A DNA stretch of 64,000 nucleotides from Rhodoferax sp. (GCA_029866205.1 JARWZT010000003.1:182606-246605), one strand, 5' to 3'; shown: positions 31,967 through 45,807, counted from the stretch's first letter. Numbers and translations: made by a program. The notes: generated by a model from the sequence alone, not told the origin.

Positions 31967-32995
31967 ATGAGTAATTTTCAGTTGGGCTTGGCCCTCCTTG
32001 GTGCCTTGGTTCTGTTGGGCCTGGTGGCACACAGCGCCTGGTCGGCACGGGTCAACGCGCCCAAACAGGCGCAGGCCAGCGCCACCGCCGATGAAGCGCA
32101 GCAGGAACCCGCGTTTGATGACTCTGGTTTTGACTCCATTCCCTTGCACGCGCACCCCGCCCGCCGTTTGCCCATTGACGCGTTGATTGATGCCGTTGCC
32201 GCGATTAATCTGGATCCGCTGGCAGAAGAAGTGGCCGGCGAGGCGGCGCTTGCGGCAATGCCTGCGACCCGGCGCGCGGGCACCAAGCTCTTTTCCATTG
32301 AGGGTTTCAATTCGGACCTGCAGGAATGGGAGGCCCCCGTGGCGGGTGCGCGGTACAGCGTGTTTCAGGCCGGTGTGCAACTGGCCAACCGCTCAGGCGC
32401 TCTCAACGACATCGAATATTCGGAATTTGTGGTCAAGACGCAGGCCTTTGCTGATGCGCTGGGCGCCACACCCGAGTTTCCGGAAATGCGCGACGAAGTG
32501 GCGCGCGCCCGCGAACTTGACAACTTTGCCAGTGCCCATGATGCCCAACTGGGCTTGAATTTGCGCGCGAGCAACGCCTCGTGGAGCCCTGGTTATGTGA
32601 CCCAAATGGCAGCCCAGCAAGGTTTTGTTCCCGGCCAGTTGCCCGGCCGCATGGTGTTGCCAGCGGTGGTGGAGGGCGCGCCTCCGGTGTTGTCGCTCAC
32701 GTTTGACAGCCAGGCAGCGCTGGCCGAAGACCCGGCCCAGTCGGCCATTCGCGAGTTGATTTTGCATTTGGACGTCCCCCAGGTCGACCGCACTGAGCAA
32801 CCGTTTGCCCGTATGTGCCAGGCGGCGCAGGCCATGGCCCACAGCATGGAAGGCCAGGTCACCGATGACAATGGGCAGCCGCTCGCGCCGCAGGCGCTAG
32901 ACGGTATTGCGCACGAACTGCAGCGCCTCTACGACATGCTCGAAGAGCGCGACTTCGCGGCGGGCTCGGTGCTGGCGCGGCGCCTGTTTTCCTGA
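31967..32995 (+). CDS. zipA: Cell division protein ZipA
   Basis: The 342-residue protein has one N-terminal membrane segment (LGLALLGALVLLGLVAHSAW), a Pro/Ala/Glu linker and a C-terminal ZipA domain (about 190-342) that binds the FtsZ tail. ZipA anchors the Z-ring to the membrane. It lies 14 bases after smc. The transmembrane start and linker length are normal; sequence divergence from E. coli is high, as is usual in betaproteobacteria. Confidence 0.83.
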   Translation: MSNFQLGLALLGALVLLGLVAHSAWSARVNAPKQAQASATADEAQQEPAFDDSGFDSIPLHAHPARRLPIDALIDAVAAINLDPLAEEVAGEAALAAMPATRRAGTKLFSIEGFNSDLQEWEAPVAGARYSVFQAGVQLANRSGALNDIEYSEFVVKTQAFADALGATPEFPEMRDEVARARELDNFASAHDAQLGLNLRASNASWSPGYVTQMAAQQGFVPGQLPGRMVLPAVVEGAPPVLSLTFDSQAALAEDPAQSAIRELILHLDVPQVDRTEQPFARMCQAAQAMAHSMEGQVTDDNGQPLAPQALDGIAHELQRLYDMLEERDFAAGSVLARRLFS

Positions 32996-33052
32996 AGCCA
33001 GCCAGAGCTGCCACCCACGGGGCGGATCGTGTCGCGTTGTTTTACTCTGTAG

Positions 33053-35706
<2,654 letters not shown>

Positions 35707-35744
35707 AACCTGTCCGCGGTGTTTGGCAGGGGGTGGGTGGTAGG

Positions 35745-36833
35745 TCAGGGCTTTGCGCTTTGCGCCTTCAGTGCCAGCGCTACTTCCCGCACCAGTGCAG
35801 GGCCCCGATAAATCAGGCCGGTGTAGATCTGCACGGCATCGGCTCCGGCCTGTACTTTGGCAAGTGCATCGGCGCCATTCAGGATGCCGCCCACACCAAT
35901 AATCGGAAACTGTGGCCCCAGCGCGCTGCGCAGTTGGCGTACCACCGCGTTGCTCATTTCACGTACCGGAGCGCCTGACAGGCCACCCGTTTCGTTGGAG
36001 TGCGGCAGCCACTGCACCGCCTCACGTGCCAGGGTGGTGTTGGTGGCAATCACGCCGTCAATCTGGTGGCGCAGCAGGGTGGCCGCGATCACCGCGATTT
36101 GCTCCGCGTCCAAGTCTGGTGCGATTTTCAGGAACAGCGGAACCTGCTTGGCCACCTGCTGGCCTTGGGCGTCGGTGCGGCTGTGCTGCAGGGCCAGCTC
36201 TTGGCGCCGCTGTGCCAGTGCACCCAGCAGGCTATCCAGTGCAGCATCGCTTTGCAGGGCGCGCAGATTTTTGGTGTTCGGGCTGGAGATATTGATGGTC
36301 ACGTAGTCGGCATGGGGGTAGACGCCCTCCAGGCAGGCCAAGTAATCGTCCGTGGCGCGCTCGATCGGCGTGGCGGCGTTTTTTCCGATATTCAGGCCCA
36401 AGATTAACCCCGGGCTGTGCGCGCGTCGCAGGGCCGAGCGCTTCACATGGGCCACAAAAGCGTCCAGGCCCTGGTTGTTAAAACCCAGTCGGTTGATGAG
36501 CGCCTCGGCTTGCGGTAGCCGAAACATGCGCGGCTTGGGGTTGCCCGCTTGCGCCAGCGGCGTGACCGTTCCCACCTCGACAAATCCAAATCCCATGGCA
36601 CCCAAGCCGTCGATGCAGCGGGCGTTTTTGTCCAGTCCGGCGGCCAAACCCACCCGGTTGGGAAAGCGCAGACCGGCCAGTGTGACCGGGTCGCTGATTT
36701 GAGGCTGTGCGTACAGCTTCTGCAATGCGGTGCCCTGGGTACGGGCCACGGCATTCAGGGTCAAGTCATGGGCAGCTTCCGGGTCCATGCGGAATAAAAA
36801 GGGGCGGACCAAGCCGTAAGGCACAAGAGACAT
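35745..36833 (-). CDS. pyrD: Dihydroorotate dehydrogenase, quinone-linked (class 2)
   Basis: The 362-residue protein has the membrane-associated N-terminal helix pair typical of class 2 ([17 protein letters not shown]) and the TIM-barrel motifs [30 protein letters not shown] and [10 protein letters not shown]. The catalytic Ser lies in that class-2 segment, and IGVGGI is in the FMN phosphate site. It oxidises dihydroorotate to orotate in pyrimidine synthesis and feeds electrons to the quinone pool. It is divergent from rpiA across 47 bases. Confidence 0.94.
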   Translation of the reverse strand: MSLVPYGLVRPFLFRMDPEAAHDLTLNAVARTQGTALQKLYAQPQISDPVTLAGLRFPNRVGLAAGLDKNARCIDGLGAMGFGFVEVGTVTPLAQAGNPKPRMFRLPQAEALINRLGFNNQGLDAFVAHVKRSALRRAHSPGLILGLNIGKNAATPIERATDDYLACLEGVYPHADYVTINISSPNTKNLRALQSDAALDSLLGALAQRRQELALQHSRTDAQGQQVAKQVPLFLKIAPDLDAEQIAVIAATLLRHQIDGVIATNTTLAREAVQWLPHSNETGGLSGAPVREMSNAVVRQLRSALGPQFPIIGVGGILNGADALAKVQAGADAVQIYTGLIYRGPALVREVALALKAQSAKP

Positions 36834-36880
36834 CGGATAATTCTCGCTGGATTTTTTAACAATGACCGCGATTTTCCCCG

Positions 36881-37606
36881 ATGAACACCACGCCCCAACC
36901 TTTGCAAGCTCCTTCTGTGCCCGAATCGGGTCCGTTAACGCAAGATCAGCTGAAAACCCTGGTGGGCCAAGCCGCCCTGCAGTACGTGGTGCGTGGCGAA
37001 CTCGTCGGCGTGGGCACGGGCTCCACGGTGAACAAGTTCATTGATGCGCTGGCGACGATCAAAGACCAAATCAAGGGCGCTGTATCGAGCTCGGTGGCCA
37101 GCACCGAGCGCTTATTGGCCTTAGGAATTCCGGTTTTCGATTCCAACGAAGTGGAACGTCTGGCCGTCTACATCGACGGTGCGGACGAAATTGATGGCAG
37201 CGGCAATATGGTCAAAGGCGGCGGCGCAGCGCTTACGCGCGAAAAAATCGTCGCTGCGCAGTCTGACAAATTTGTCTGCATTGCCGACGAGTCCAAGCTG
37301 GTTCAAACCCTGGGCAAGTTTCCCTTGCCAGTGGAGGTGATTCCCATGGCCTGCGGTCGCATCATTCGGCAATTTGCCGCGCTGGGAGGGCAGGGCACCA
37401 TCCGGCTGAAGGACGGCCAACCCCTGGTGACCGATAACGGCCAGTACCTGATCGACGTGACCGGTTTGCAAATTGCCGATCCCCGTGCGTTTGAAGCAGA
37501 AGTCAGCCAATGGCCCGGTGTGGTGACCGTGGGCGTATTTGCGTTTCAGCGTGCACAAGTGTGCCTTTTGGGAACCAGCAGCGGGGTGAAAACGCTCAAT
37601 TTCTGA
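36881..37606 (+). CDS. rpiA: Ribose-5-phosphate isomerase A
   Basis: The 241-residue protein has RpiA motifs [17 protein letters not shown] and [14 protein letters not shown], covering the substrate and catalytic Glu/Asp residues. It interconverts ribulose-5-P and ribose-5-P in the pentose phosphate pathway. About 20 residues precede the conserved start, a modest extension. It is single, with pyrD divergent upstream and ribE convergent downstream. Confidence 0.94.
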   Translation: MNTTPQPLQAPSVPESGPLTQDQLKTLVGQAALQYVVRGELVGVGTGSTVNKFIDALATIKDQIKGAVSSSVASTERLLALGIPVFDSNEVERLAVYIDGADEIDGSGNMVKGGGAALTREKIVAAQSDKFVCIADESKLVQTLGKFPLPVEVIPMACGRIIRQFAALGGQGTIRLKDGQPLVTDNGQYLIDVTGLQIADPRAFEAEVSQWPGVVTVGVFAFQRAQVCLLGTSSGVKTLNF

Positions 37607-37674
37607 GCCTTTAAGGCCCAGTTGCCGCGGTCTGAGGGCCACGCCACGACCGGCTGCTTGGCCTTGGCTTTGAC

Positions 37675-38307
37675 TTACTGTGAGGGCTGGCTGCTTAACA
37701 TGCGCTCGACATAGCGGGCGATCAGGTCAATCTCGAGATTGACATGGGCTGCCAAGCGCAGATCACGCAGTGCCGTGTTGTCGACGGTATGGGGGATCAG
37801 GTTGATGCTGATCTCGCAGCCATGGGCCACGTCCGCAATGCGGTTGACCGTCAGGCTGACACCGTTGACCGTGATCGAGCCTTTGTAGGCGAGGTATTTG
37901 GCCAGGCTGGCGGGCGCCAAAATGCGCAGCTCCCAGCTCTCGCCCACCTGCGCAAAATGCGTCACGCTGCCAATGCCGTCCACGTGACCCGAAACCAGGT
38001 GACCTCCCAAGCGGTCATTGGCGCGCAGTGCCTTTTCCAGGTTCACTTCGCCCAATCCATCGAGCCCGGCGGTTTTGTCCAAAGACTCGGCAGACACGTC
38101 CACCGTAAATTCGGCCACAGGCGCTTGCGCATGGAGGCTGGTCACGGTCATGCAGGCGCCATTGAGAGCGATACTGTCGCCCAGGCCCACATCGTCGAGA
38201 TAGCCCGTGGGGCAAGCAATGGTGAGGCGCTTTCCGTGCGCATCCGATTCCCCCAAGGATGCAACCTGTGCAATGCGGCCAACGCCGGTGATGATTCCTG
38301 TAAACAT
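37675..38307 (-). CDS. ribE: Riboflavin synthase alpha chain
   Basis: The start at 38307 gives MFTGIITGVGRI, the universal N-terminus of this enzyme; the frame runs 15 bases further. Two lumazine-binding repeats are visible (each with GSIALNG or GSITVNGVSLTV). The enzyme dismutates two dimethylribityllumazines to riboflavin. It follows ribD by 15 bases, so the two are co-transcribed. Confidence 0.92.
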   Translation of the reverse strand: MFTGIITGVGRIAQVASLGESDAHGKRLTIACPTGYLDDVGLGDSIALNGACMTVTSLHAQAPVAEFTVDVSAESLDKTAGLDGLGEVNLEKALRANDRLGGHLVSGHVDGIGSVTHFAQVGESWELRILAPASLAKYLAYKGSITVNGVSLTVNRIADVAHGCEISINLIPHTVDNTALRDLRLAAHVNLEIDLIARYVERMLSSQPSQ

Positions 38308-38322
38308 GCTTGCCTCAAACAA

Positions 38323-39492
38323 TTAAAAAATGGAGCGCCCGGCAACCCGGGCAACGATGCGCAGATCCAAACATACGCGCTCTACGCTGTGGAACTCTAA
38401 CTCCAGGCCCTGAGACAGCGCGGTTAGAGGGCCAAAATTCGCCATGCCCGCGCCTTGTCCCAACAATTTGGGCGCCAGATAAACCAACAATTCATCGACC
38501 CGCCCCTCACGCAGCAAGGAACCATTGAGCTTGTGACCGGCTTCCACATGCACTTCGTTGATTTCGCGTTTGGCCAGGTCCTGCAACAAGGCTCCCAGGT
38601 CAACCTTGCCTGTTTTCAGGCCCTGGGCATCGCAGCCCGGCATAAAAACCACCTCGGCACCACGGGCCTCCAAGGCCGCTTGGCGCTCAGGGTGCGGATT
38701 GGCCGCATAAATCCAGATCTTGCGTTGGACCGCGGTGTCTGGGCCACCAAAAAGAGCGGCATCGGGCGGCGTTTGCAAGTCACTGTCCACGATGACCAGT
38801 GTGGGCTGGCGCGGCGTGTCCACCAGCCGGACATCCAACCGGGGCTGATCCTGCAGCACCGTACCAATACCGGTGAGCACAGCACACGCCCGGGCCCGCC
38901 AGGCATGGCCGTCCACACGGGCGGGCGCGCCGGTGATCCATTGGCTCTGGCCATTGTTCAGCGCCGTGGTGCCGTCCAGCGAGGCGGCCACTTTGAGTCG
39001 CACCCACGGCATTTTTCGCACCATACGGCTGAAAAAACCGATATTGAGCTCCCGGGACATCTCCGCCCCCGGGCCCACGACCACCTCCAATCCGGCGGCC
39101 CGCAGGCGGGCAATGCCCTGACCCGCCACCTGCGGATTGGGGTCTACCAGTGAGGCCACCACCTTGCGTACGCCTGCGGCGACCAGCGCATCGCAGCACG
39201 GGCCGGTGCGGCCCTGGTGGGAGCAGGGCTCCAAAGTGACGTAGGCCGTTGCGCCCACGGTGGAGTGCCCGTGGGCCTGGGCATCGCGCAAAGCCATGAC
39301 TTCCGCATGCGCACCGCCTGCGCGCTGGGTATGGCCGCGGCCGATCACCTGTCCGCCCGCGTCTACCAAAACGCAGCCCACGCGCGGATTGGGCGAAGTC
39401 ACAAAAAGGGCGGACGCGGCCAACCCCAGCGCCTCGTCCATCGGCGGTGAAGTTAAAACATCTTGCGGAGATTGAAAGCCGAGCGAGGTCAC
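38323..39492 (-). CDS. ribD: Bifunctional riboflavin deaminase/reductase
   Basis: Deaminase zinc motifs HAEVMAL and [15 protein letters not shown] lie in the N-terminal half, and the reductase domain has [15 protein letters not shown] and [13 protein letters not shown]. It carries out steps 2 and 3 of riboflavin synthesis. The GTG at 39492 overlaps the pilE stop (GTGA), and an ATG at 39441 also fits family length, so the start is open. It is coupled to the pilin operon upstream only by position. Confidence 0.91.
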   Translation of the reverse strand: MTSLGFQSPQDVLTSPPMDEALGLAASALFVTSPNPRVGCVLVDAGGQVIGRGHTQRAGGAHAEVMALRDAQAHGHSTVGATAYVTLEPCSHQGRTGPCCDALVAAGVRKVVASLVDPNPQVAGQGIARLRAAGLEVVVGPGAEMSRELNIGFFSRMVRKMPWVRLKVAASLDGTTALNNGQSQWITGAPARVDGHAWRARACAVLTGIGTVLQDQPRLDVRLVDTPRQPTLVIVDSDLQTPPDAALFGGPDTAVQRKIWIYAANPHPERQAALEARGAEVVFMPGCDAQGLKTGKVDLGALLQDLAKREINEVHVEAGHKLNGSLLREGRVDELLVYLAPKLLGQGAGMANFGPLTALSQGLELEFHSVERVCLDLRIVARVAGRSIF

Positions 39493-39968
39493 TTCCAGCA
39501 GTCTGCCACAACCTTGCCTGTGGCCGCGCTGGCGATGCTTTTGACGCCCGCACTGCTCAATATGAAATTACCGCAGGCATCAGCAGCCGCTGGGCCCCCA
39601 GAAGTGCGTGTGGCGGTGAGGGTGTAGGTGGTTGCGAGAGACGTCGCGCTCACCGTGATGGAATAGGCTTGGGTGCCTTCACCCGCACGGGGTGATTTGC
39701 TGAATGGCTGACTGGTCATCAGCGTACTGGTGGCAGTGCCGCTGCCGTCTTTTGCATAATCAAAACTCTGGGCGTAGATGCGCTCCAACCAAAGCTGGGC
39801 GCTAAGCAGTTGGGTTTGGGCGTCCACCCGGCGACCGCGCGCCACATACTCCTTGTAATTCGGAAGAGCGACTGCAGTCAGAATGCCCACGATAGCAATG
39901 ACAATCATGAGTTCGATCAGAGTGAAACCCTGCGTCCGTTTTTTAAAGGTGCGGAAATCGTTGTGCAT
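39489..39968 (-). CDS. pilE: Type IV pilin-like PilE protein
   Basis: The ATG at 39968 yields a short basic leader, then [17 protein letters not shown], the class III prepilin signal cut by PilD before Phe. Length (159 residues) and C-terminal cysteines (DACGN, DCWK) match PilE-type minor pilins. It is last in the fimT-pilV-pilW-pilX-pilY1-pilE operon, 8 bases after pilY1. It primes or decorates the pilus rather than being a proven major pilin. Confidence 0.87.
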   Translation of the reverse strand: MHNDFRTFKKRTQGFTLIELMIVIAIVGILTAVALPNYKEYVARGRRVDAQTQLLSAQLWLERIYAQSFDYAKDGSGTATSTLMTSQPFSKSPRAGEGTQAYSITVSATSLATTYTLTATRTSGGPAAADACGNFILSSAGVKSIASAATGKVVADCWK

Positions 39969-39976
39969 CACGGGTC

Positions 39977-42214
39977 CTATTGTGTGGATTTCATGCCAGG
40001 AATGGTGCGCCACTGGGATCGGTTCGTGTCGGAGTACTTGAGTGCCGGGATGTTGTCTGTTTTTCCGATAATTTTCACCGACGTGGTGGTGCCATCGGAC
40101 TTTGTCACCACGACAGAATTTTGGTCATTGGACTTGATTCCCAGGGCATTGACCTGCGTCGTCACTCCGTTACTGGCAACGGTAACTGAACCCAGTGCGG
40201 ACGAAGCTGCTTTGCCCGTCTTTGAGTCGATTGCATACACCTTGGCCTGAGTCCCGCACCCAGAAGTCGTTGACGTCATCGGTGCCGATGTATTCACAAA
40301 AACGGCGTCGCCCAAAAGAACCGGGTTATTGATGACTTTCTCACCGGAACCCACCGGAAAATATATAACCCATCCCTTGCTTGCGGTCGCCTCCGAAGAG
40401 GAGTGAATATAAGTAGCAGACGCTACACTTTTTAATATTCGAGCACTTAAATCATTACGTGTGATTTGGGTCGTATCTTTGGGATTGTCTAAAATAGAAT
40501 AAATACGATTTTGCGAGTTCGTATCTTGAAAATTCGAAGCGGTGAGTGCATTGCCGGTCCCAAAAATAATCCTGACACGGTCATTTGCCTCCAACTTAAT
40601 AATAGGAGCTGTAGTGATGCTGATTTGCGGATCGGTTGCCAATTTACCTTGGTTGGCATCAAAAACCAGTGTGGGCTTTGAAGGAGTGGATGATTTGCCG
40701 GTGGAGTTGGATTCAAACCCTTGCCAAAAAGTAAAATCGTCATTGTTGACATCAAACTTCCATAGCTTACCGTTCAAGTCTGTTGCGTATACATATGCAG
40801 CTTTTGTCGAATTCGAAGGCGCAAACCAAGTCACCCCTACAAGTCCGTTGCGAGTTGCATCCGTCGTAGGTGCGACAAGTTTGACATAACGGGCTGGATC
40901 CAAAAGAGTAGTAGCCTTGATCCATGCATTCTTATTTTGACGGCTTGCCAGAGTTGGAGTCCTGGAGGGATTGCTATTTTCTAAACCGTCAATGAAGAGT
41001 TCCGGACCTTCTGAAAACAATATATACAGGACTGATTTATTCAGCGTGGAATCTACCCCGTTTGGGACCAATAATCCAAAACCCCTATTGTTTTGCGTGT
41101 AAATGCTGCTCACCGGCTGGTTACTTAAAGGGTGAATGGCATTGTTTCCGATGGTATAGCCCAGATCTCCGTCATCCACGTCAGTAAATATCCATCTGAA
41201 AATTTCATTTGATTTGGTGGCATTCAGCAATAAAGGATCTGTTACATCCAACGCAAAAATTGCTTTACCGCCCCTTCCCAAACTGCTGAACAGGTATGTT
41301 TTAAAAGAGGTTATCTCGGAAATTTTGGGATCAGCTGAGTGGAACCCAACATCGGCAGTAAAGGGGCTGCCATCGACCAAGGCTTCAGGAGTGCGGCCTG
41401 ATTGTGCAGAAGCATATAGTCGACTGAACAAAGGCGAGGGCAGAAACGACATAATGAAGTCGCCGTTATTCGCATAAAAACCATGCAACATCCCGTCATT
41501 GGACCCAACCCAGACTATTTCGCGTCGATCTTTGTACTGGGTTTTGAAATCTGCGTAGGTTGGAACAATAATTTTCGATGATGGAGGTCGTTGAATCCAC
41601 GGGACAGAGTTAACGAGCATTCCCAACTTGTTTCCGCTATCCCGCGCAAAAAAGTTATCTGTAATGGTGCTACCTGCCGCGGCAATCGGACTTTGGGTGC
41701 CCCTGATGAAAGAAACTAAGTTGGTTGTATGTTCCACATATTTTGGAACGGGAGTTGAATCATCAAGAGCAGTGGTCATCCATGGAAATGCGATGCTCCG
41801 ATCCCCAAAAATAGTGCCGGATGTTAAATTGTTGCTTCCAATAAAAGGTGGACTGGCAGGGACGTTGCGCGATGTGTTAAATTTCGGTCCGAAATCATTT
41901 GAGATAAAATTGTCTAGTAATCTAATTTTATTTAGAATTCCACTCTGCTTGAGTTGATCGAAATCTGACAGTATTGCAAACTGTGGATTGCCAGTGTCTC
42001 CACTAATTGCAATTTTGCTGGTATTGCCAGCGTAATTGGTCGCGTTACATTTTATATTGCCTGGAAATAGATCGTAATTTGATTTTACGGAGCTCGTTAC
42101 AATTGACTTTTCATAGGATTGGTTCTCCACAATACCTTGACCTGCCGCATTGTTTTGAATAATCAGCGCGGTGATGGTGTACAGTGATATGAGTTTGCAT
42201 TGCAGTCCAAACAT
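39977..42214 (-). CDS. pilY1: Short PilY1-like pilus tip protein
   Basis: The 745-residue product shows the C-terminal PilC/PilY1 beta-propeller: [47 protein letters not shown] and [15 protein letters not shown] are classic blades. Typical PilY1 is about 1000 residues or more with an N-terminal von Willebrand A region; here only some 230 residues precede the propeller, and no vWA MIDAS (DxSxS) is visible. A hydrophobic N-terminus ending NNAAG may be a signal peptide. PilY1 acts at the pilus tip in adhesion and retraction control. The gene sits 20 bases after pilX. Codon use is less GC-rich than flanking core genes. Confidence 0.82.
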   Translation of the reverse strand: MFGLQCKLISLYTITALIIQNNAAGQGIVENQSYEKSIVTSSVKSNYDLFPGNIKCNATNYAGNTSKIAISGDTGNPQFAILSDFDQLKQSGILNKIRLLDNFISNDFGPKFNTSRNVPASPPFIGSNNLTSGTIFGDRSIAFPWMTTALDDSTPVPKYVEHTTNLVSFIRGTQSPIAAAGSTITDNFFARDSGNKLGMLVNSVPWIQRPPSSKIIVPTYADFKTQYKDRREIVWVGSNDGMLHGFYANNGDFIMSFLPSPLFSRLYASAQSGRTPEALVDGSPFTADVGFHSADPKISEITSFKTYLFSSLGRGGKAIFALDVTDPLLLNATKSNEIFRWIFTDVDDGDLGYTIGNNAIHPLSNQPVSSIYTQNNRGFGLLVPNGVDSTLNKSVLYILFSEGPELFIDGLENSNPSRTPTLASRQNKNAWIKATTLLDPARYVKLVAPTTDATRNGLVGVTWFAPSNSTKAAYVYATDLNGKLWKFDVNNDDFTFWQGFESNSTGKSSTPSKPTLVFDANQGKLATDPQISITTAPIIKLEANDRVRIIFGTGNALTASNFQDTNSQNRIYSILDNPKDTTQITRNDLSARILKSVASATYIHSSSEATASKGWVIYFPVGSGEKVINNPVLLGDAVFVNTSAPMTSTTSGCGTQAKVYAIDSKTGKAASSALGSVTVASNGVTTQVNALGIKSNDQNSVVVTKSDGTTTSVKIIGKTDNIPALKYSDTNRSQWRTIPGMKSTQ

Positions 42215-42234
42215 TAGTCTATTTCCCTGGTTTT

Positions 42235-43077
42235 TTAATTGATTGCTCTGCTGACAAATGTTTGAAGCATCACTTCATTTTTTCCGGTTTGACTAAAGCC
42301 GCGTGCCGTTATTCTAAATAAATAGCACTTTACGCTAATATAAGTAGATGTCGGACCACTGTCGGTTAACGATGCATATCCCGTAGGGTTTGCGTTGAGA
42401 ATCGGTACCTGGCACTGAAAGTGAACCGTCGCGCCAGCATCTATCACAGGTAAAAAATTTGAATACAACGCAGGATCAATATATTCGATAATGTATTCTG
42501 GCTGACGCACTACGCCCACAACCCTAGCGGTCCCGGTGTAAAAACCCAGTGGCGTTGCTCCGGCATAGGTCTGGGCGCAATTAAAAGACGCAGGATAGGT
42601 CTTGAAATTATCATTCCAGATGCCGCCCTTGGATTGGGGCCACCATGGCAAACCCGGTGTGGTGGTCGAGGCTGTACCGTAGGCCATAGCCACTTGGGTG
42701 CTGCTTGGAGCGCATTGTCCATTGGTGCAGTTGTTCACAGGAAGGCTCGTTGGTGCGTCGAACCCTTTAAATTCTGTCGAACTCATCGCTGGCATTGCGG
42801 ATCGGAGTGTGCCGTTGCGAGCGCACATCGCTCCTGTGGGCTTTACTGCAGCGTTGGCAATCGCCAGGTCTTGCTGTGCGTCATTTAAGGCGGCTTCCGC
42901 TGCGGCGCGTGCGGTCAGTTGTTCTTGCTCATGGATCGCAATTTTATTGGCTTGGGTCGCATACTCCACTGCGTACCAGGTTCCAAGTGCCAACAGGGTA
43001 GTGAATATTAATACCCATACCACTACGATGCCCTGTTGGTCTCGGTAACGTTGGTGAGGCACAGGCCAGCGAGTCAT
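42235..43077 (-). CDS. pilX: Minor pilin assembly protein PilX
   Basis: The N-terminus has the PilX pattern QQGIVVVWVLIFTTLLALGTWYA, a hydrophobic helix without the classic FTLIE motif, then a long polar domain with cysteines (NCTNGQC). The 280 residues include an Asp/Asn/Thr-rich middle. It overlaps pilW by 4 bases (ATGA). It is part of the minor-pilin priming complex. Identity is driven by position between pilW and pilY1. Confidence 0.8.
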   Translation of the reverse strand: MTRWPVPHQRYRDQQGIVVVWVLIFTTLLALGTWYAVEYATQANKIAIHEQEQLTARAAAEAALNDAQQDLAIANAAVKPTGAMCARNGTLRSAMPAMSSTEFKGFDAPTSLPVNNCTNGQCAPSSTQVAMAYGTASTTTPGLPWWPQSKGGIWNDNFKTYPASFNCAQTYAGATPLGFYTGTARVVGVVRQPEYIIEYIDPALYSNFLPVIDAGATVHFQCQVPILNANPTGYASLTDSGPTSTYISVKCYLFRITARGFSQTGKNEVMLQTFVSRAIN

Positions 43078-44045
43078 TGCGTTGGTCTCACATTGGCGCG
43101 GTTATTTTTCACTGAAAATATCTGAGAGAAAGTTTCTCGGCTAATCCCGTCAGAATAAGTAACAGCAGTTCCATCGCAATTTTTCGAGGAATATGCTGCT
43201 TCCGCCCCTTTCGTTTTTAACATCGATCGCGCCACCAAACATACCTTGACTGCAATCACATTGGACCAGTCGGTCACATTACTGGACTTTACAAATTTTG
43301 TGCTCAAAGCGGTTGATTCAAGATAATAGAACCGCAACTGATCGATTCCTTCAACCAATGCTTGGTATCCTGTCGTGCCGCCGTCACTTTGTTTCACTTC
43401 ACAAGCCAAGTTGTTCATACTGAGACTTCCTTGCTCAACCACTGCTCTGGTGGTTTGTACCAGACTGAATCGGTTTGATACCAGAAAAACTTGGGTGTTA
43501 GAAATATTTACATACGCGTCGGGAGGTACTCTTGCGCAATTGGCTGCAATTCCCATATCTATTCCACCTGCAGTATTAAAAAAAGCGTCGTCAGTGAAAT
43601 AATTGATTGCAATGGAATCAGAATCCACTGCTGTAGGTTGGTTATTGCAAATTCCGGTTCCCGCATCCCAGTACTGTGCCGTGCAGCCAATAATTGGATA
43701 ACGATAAACCAGTAAATCAGTATTTTTTGTTGTTTTATCTAATGCAATCTTGTTGTATTCCCCAAGCACATTAACGTTTCCGCTTCGATCGATTGCAAAA
43801 TTGAGTGGGTAATAACCGGCCAATTCAATATTTTTGCCAATGGTATTTAGCGCAGTATTGGCATTCTCATACATTGCAGATTTTTCAAATTGGGTGCGTT
43901 GACTCGTAAAAATTGACAAATAGAGATTGGATACTATTAATATAATTCCTGAGCTCAATAGCATGGTGACCAAGAGCTCGATCAACGTGAAGCCGCGTTG
44001 GGTGTTTTTCACTTGCTTGCGCACCGCAGAGCCACTTTGGGTCAC
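43074..44045 (-). CDS. pilW: Minor pilin PilW
   Basis: Prepilin-type motif RGFTLIELLVTMLLSSGIILI near the N-terminus, then about 280 residues with paired cysteines typical of PilW. The GTG at 44045 is preferred: its first G is the last base of the pilV TAG stop (TAGTG), giving coupling and a short leader. An ATG at 44117 lies inside pilV and would add an implausible 24 residues. Confidence 0.83.
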   Translation of the reverse strand: MTQSGSAVRKQVKNTQRGFTLIELLVTMLLSSGIILIVSNLYLSIFTSQRTQFEKSAMYENANTALNTIGKNIELAGYYPLNFAIDRSGNVNVLGEYNKIALDKTTKNTDLLVYRYPIIGCTAQYWDAGTGICNNQPTAVDSDSIAINYFTDDAFFNTAGGIDMGIAANCARVPPDAYVNISNTQVFLVSNRFSLVQTTRAVVEQGSLSMNNLACEVKQSDGGTTGYQALVEGIDQLRFYYLESTALSTKFVKSSNVTDWSNVIAVKVCLVARSMLKTKGAEAAYSSKNCDGTAVTYSDGISRETFSQIFSVKNNRANVRPTQ

Positions 44046-44644
44046 TAAGGCGTAAAGTAAAAATTTGCGCACCGGATTCCTTTGTCGCTGGAAATGTTGG
44101 CTGCAGAGGGGCAGCAACTGGTGAGACCGACTGCACTTGTGGTGGCGCGACAGATAGGGCTGGTCCCCGGTGTTGCTGCAGCTGCGCCAGTGCCCAAAAA
44201 ATGCTTGTCAAACCAAAAAAGACTCAGCACCATCGAGGAGTCACTGTTACTCGTCAAATTCAGTGCTCCTTGGGGGAGCAGTTTTCTGGTCGAAGTACGT
44301 ATTTCAAAAATGTCAAATGCCGACCGTTGGGACGCAGTGCACGCTGACGTGTTGCAGTTCACAGCAGGAGTCGGTGCCGCACTCGCTTGATCACTCCATA
44401 TAGAGCTAAAGTTGTAGCCTCGGCCCACGCTGGTAAAGTAGGCATCAGCTTGACTTCGGTTTGCGGAAATCCGACCATTTAGGTCACTAAATATCGCATT
44501 GGTCCGCACTTTAAATAGTCCATCCTGCTGTGCTTGGGAGGCAGACAAAGCCAGTCTTGCAATTCCCAAGAGACTAAACGCTACCAGTGCGATGGCAACC
44601 AGTACTTCAATCAGTGTTTCTCCAGTTTGTGCCTGTTGATTCAT
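44045..44644 (-). CDS. pilV: Minor pilin PilV
   Basis: The product has a short leader, then TGETLIEVLVAIALVAFSLLGIARL, the PilV-type prepilin segment with Glu at +5. It is 199 residues with Cys-rich C-terminal (CRATTSAVGLTSCCPS). It sits between fimT (39-base gap) and pilW. It helps initiate pilus assembly. Confidence 0.85.
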   Translation of the reverse strand: MNQQAQTGETLIEVLVAIALVAFSLLGIARLALSASQAQQDGLFKVRTNAIFSDLNGRISANRSQADAYFTSVGRGYNFSSIWSDQASAAPTPAVNCNTSACTASQRSAFDIFEIRTSTRKLLPQGALNLTSNSDSSMVLSLFWFDKHFLGTGAAAATPGTSPICRATTSAVGLTSCCPSAANISSDKGIRCANFYFTP

Positions 44645-44683
44645 GGTCTGACTAAGCCATTTTTTATGTAGTTCATAGGTTTG

Positions 44684-45286
44684 CTAGCAGGTGCTGCCGC
44701 TTCTGCTCGTCAGTTTTCCATACCAATTGATGCATATTAATTCGTAGGGCACCGTATCTCCGTTTTCTTGAATCAAGAAGCTGCCCATCGCGTTGTAAGC
44801 GACACCATTTGCGTTGTAAATAAAGCCATCCGGTCCCGTGGCGCGAATCGCTTGGTATTTATTGGTGAAGGCTGCTTGGACGTAAATTATTTTGTCCAAA
44901 TTGACCGTCGTGCCATTTTCAACGGTGGAACATGCCGGGTATTCAAATACCATCCAACCGGATGCCCAATTTGATTTTTTGCCCAATGAGGCGGCGGTCC
45001 CGGGAACGCAAGACATGGTGCTTGCCGCCGTACTGGGCTTTGTCATGCATACTGCGACACAGGTCCCACGGTTGATGGCCTCAGCCCTTGCCAAATTAGC
45101 GCTTTTGTAGACCGCGTTGCGCAGTTGCTTCAAATAGTAATTGGCCACAATATCGCCGAATGCAGGTGCAGCGATCCGCGCCAAGATTCCTACGATCGCA
45201 ATGACAACAACGACTTCCATCAGTGAATAGCCACGCTGACGGTCGCGTAGTGAACTGGCGACCCCAGTTCTGTTGTTTTGCTTCAT
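44684..45286 (-). CDS. fimT: FimT/GspH-type minor pilin
   Basis: The prepilin motif [26 protein letters not shown] follows a basic leader. The C-terminal part has a GspH-like domain with NLARAEAINRGTCVAVC and a terminal Cys. FimT heads the minor-pilin operon. In some species FimT binds DNA during natural uptake; whether this one does cannot be read. It is about 60 bases from nrdR on the same strand. Confidence 0.83.
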   Translation of the reverse strand: MKQNNRTGVASSLRDRQRGYSLMEVVVVIAIVGILARIAAPAFGDIVANYYLKQLRNAVYKSANLARAEAINRGTCVAVCMTKPSTAASTMSCVPGTAASLGKKSNWASGWMVFEYPACSTVENGTTVNLDKIIYVQAAFTNKYQAIRATGPDGFIYNANGVAYNAMGSFLIQENGDTVPYELICINWYGKLTSRSGSTC

Positions 45287-45345
45287 CTCTCCCCTTTGTC
45301 ACCCCTCCCGAGGTGTCTACCTGTGTTGCGCAGTCTGAATGCCGA

Positions 45346-45795
45346 CTATCCGCGCACCTCCTCAACCAGGGTCCGAAACTCGTCAATATCTTCAAAGCTT
45401 CGGTATACGCTGGCAAAACGCACGTAGGCGACTTTATCCAATTTTTTAAGCTCCCGCATGACTAATTCGCCAATTTTTGCGGATGAGACTTCACGCAGGC
45501 CCAAATTCAGGAGTTTTTCTTCAATGCGCTCGATGGCACTGTCGATTTGGTCGGTGCTGACCGGACGCTTGCGCAGTGCAAGGTTCATGGAGGCCAAGAG
45601 CTTGACGCGTTCGAAGTCAATCCGCCTGCCGTCTTTCTTGACGATGGCAGGAAAGTTGACTTCGGGTCGCTCGTAGGTGGTGAAGCGTTTTGCGCAGGCG
45701 CCACATTGGCGCCGGCGGCGGATGAAGTCACCGTCTTCGGATACGCGGGTCTCGGAAACCGGGGTTTCCGTGTGGCCGCAAAACGGGCACTTCAT
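45346..45795 (-). CDS. nrdR: Transcriptional repressor NrdR
   Basis: The 149-residue protein has the NrdR zinc ribbon with cysteines at 3, 6, 31 and 34 (MKCPFCG, RQCGAC) and an ATP-cone domain. NrdR represses ribonucleotide reductase operons according to nucleotide levels. It follows glyA by 12 bases, the common glyA-nrdR order in Burkholderiales. No nrd target promoter is in the window. Confidence 0.95.
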   Translation of the reverse strand: MKCPFCGHTETPVSETRVSEDGDFIRRRRQCGACAKRFTTYERPEVNFPAIVKKDGRRIDFERVKLLASMNLALRKRPVSTDQIDSAIERIEEKLLNLGLREVSSAKIGELVMRELKKLDKVAYVRFASVYRSFEDIDEFRTLVEEVRG

Positions 45796-45807
45796 CGCAG
45801 TCTGCGC

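Noticed and set aside
39477..39500. FMN riboswitch before ribD
   Set aside because: ribD overlaps the pilE stop, so there is no leader.
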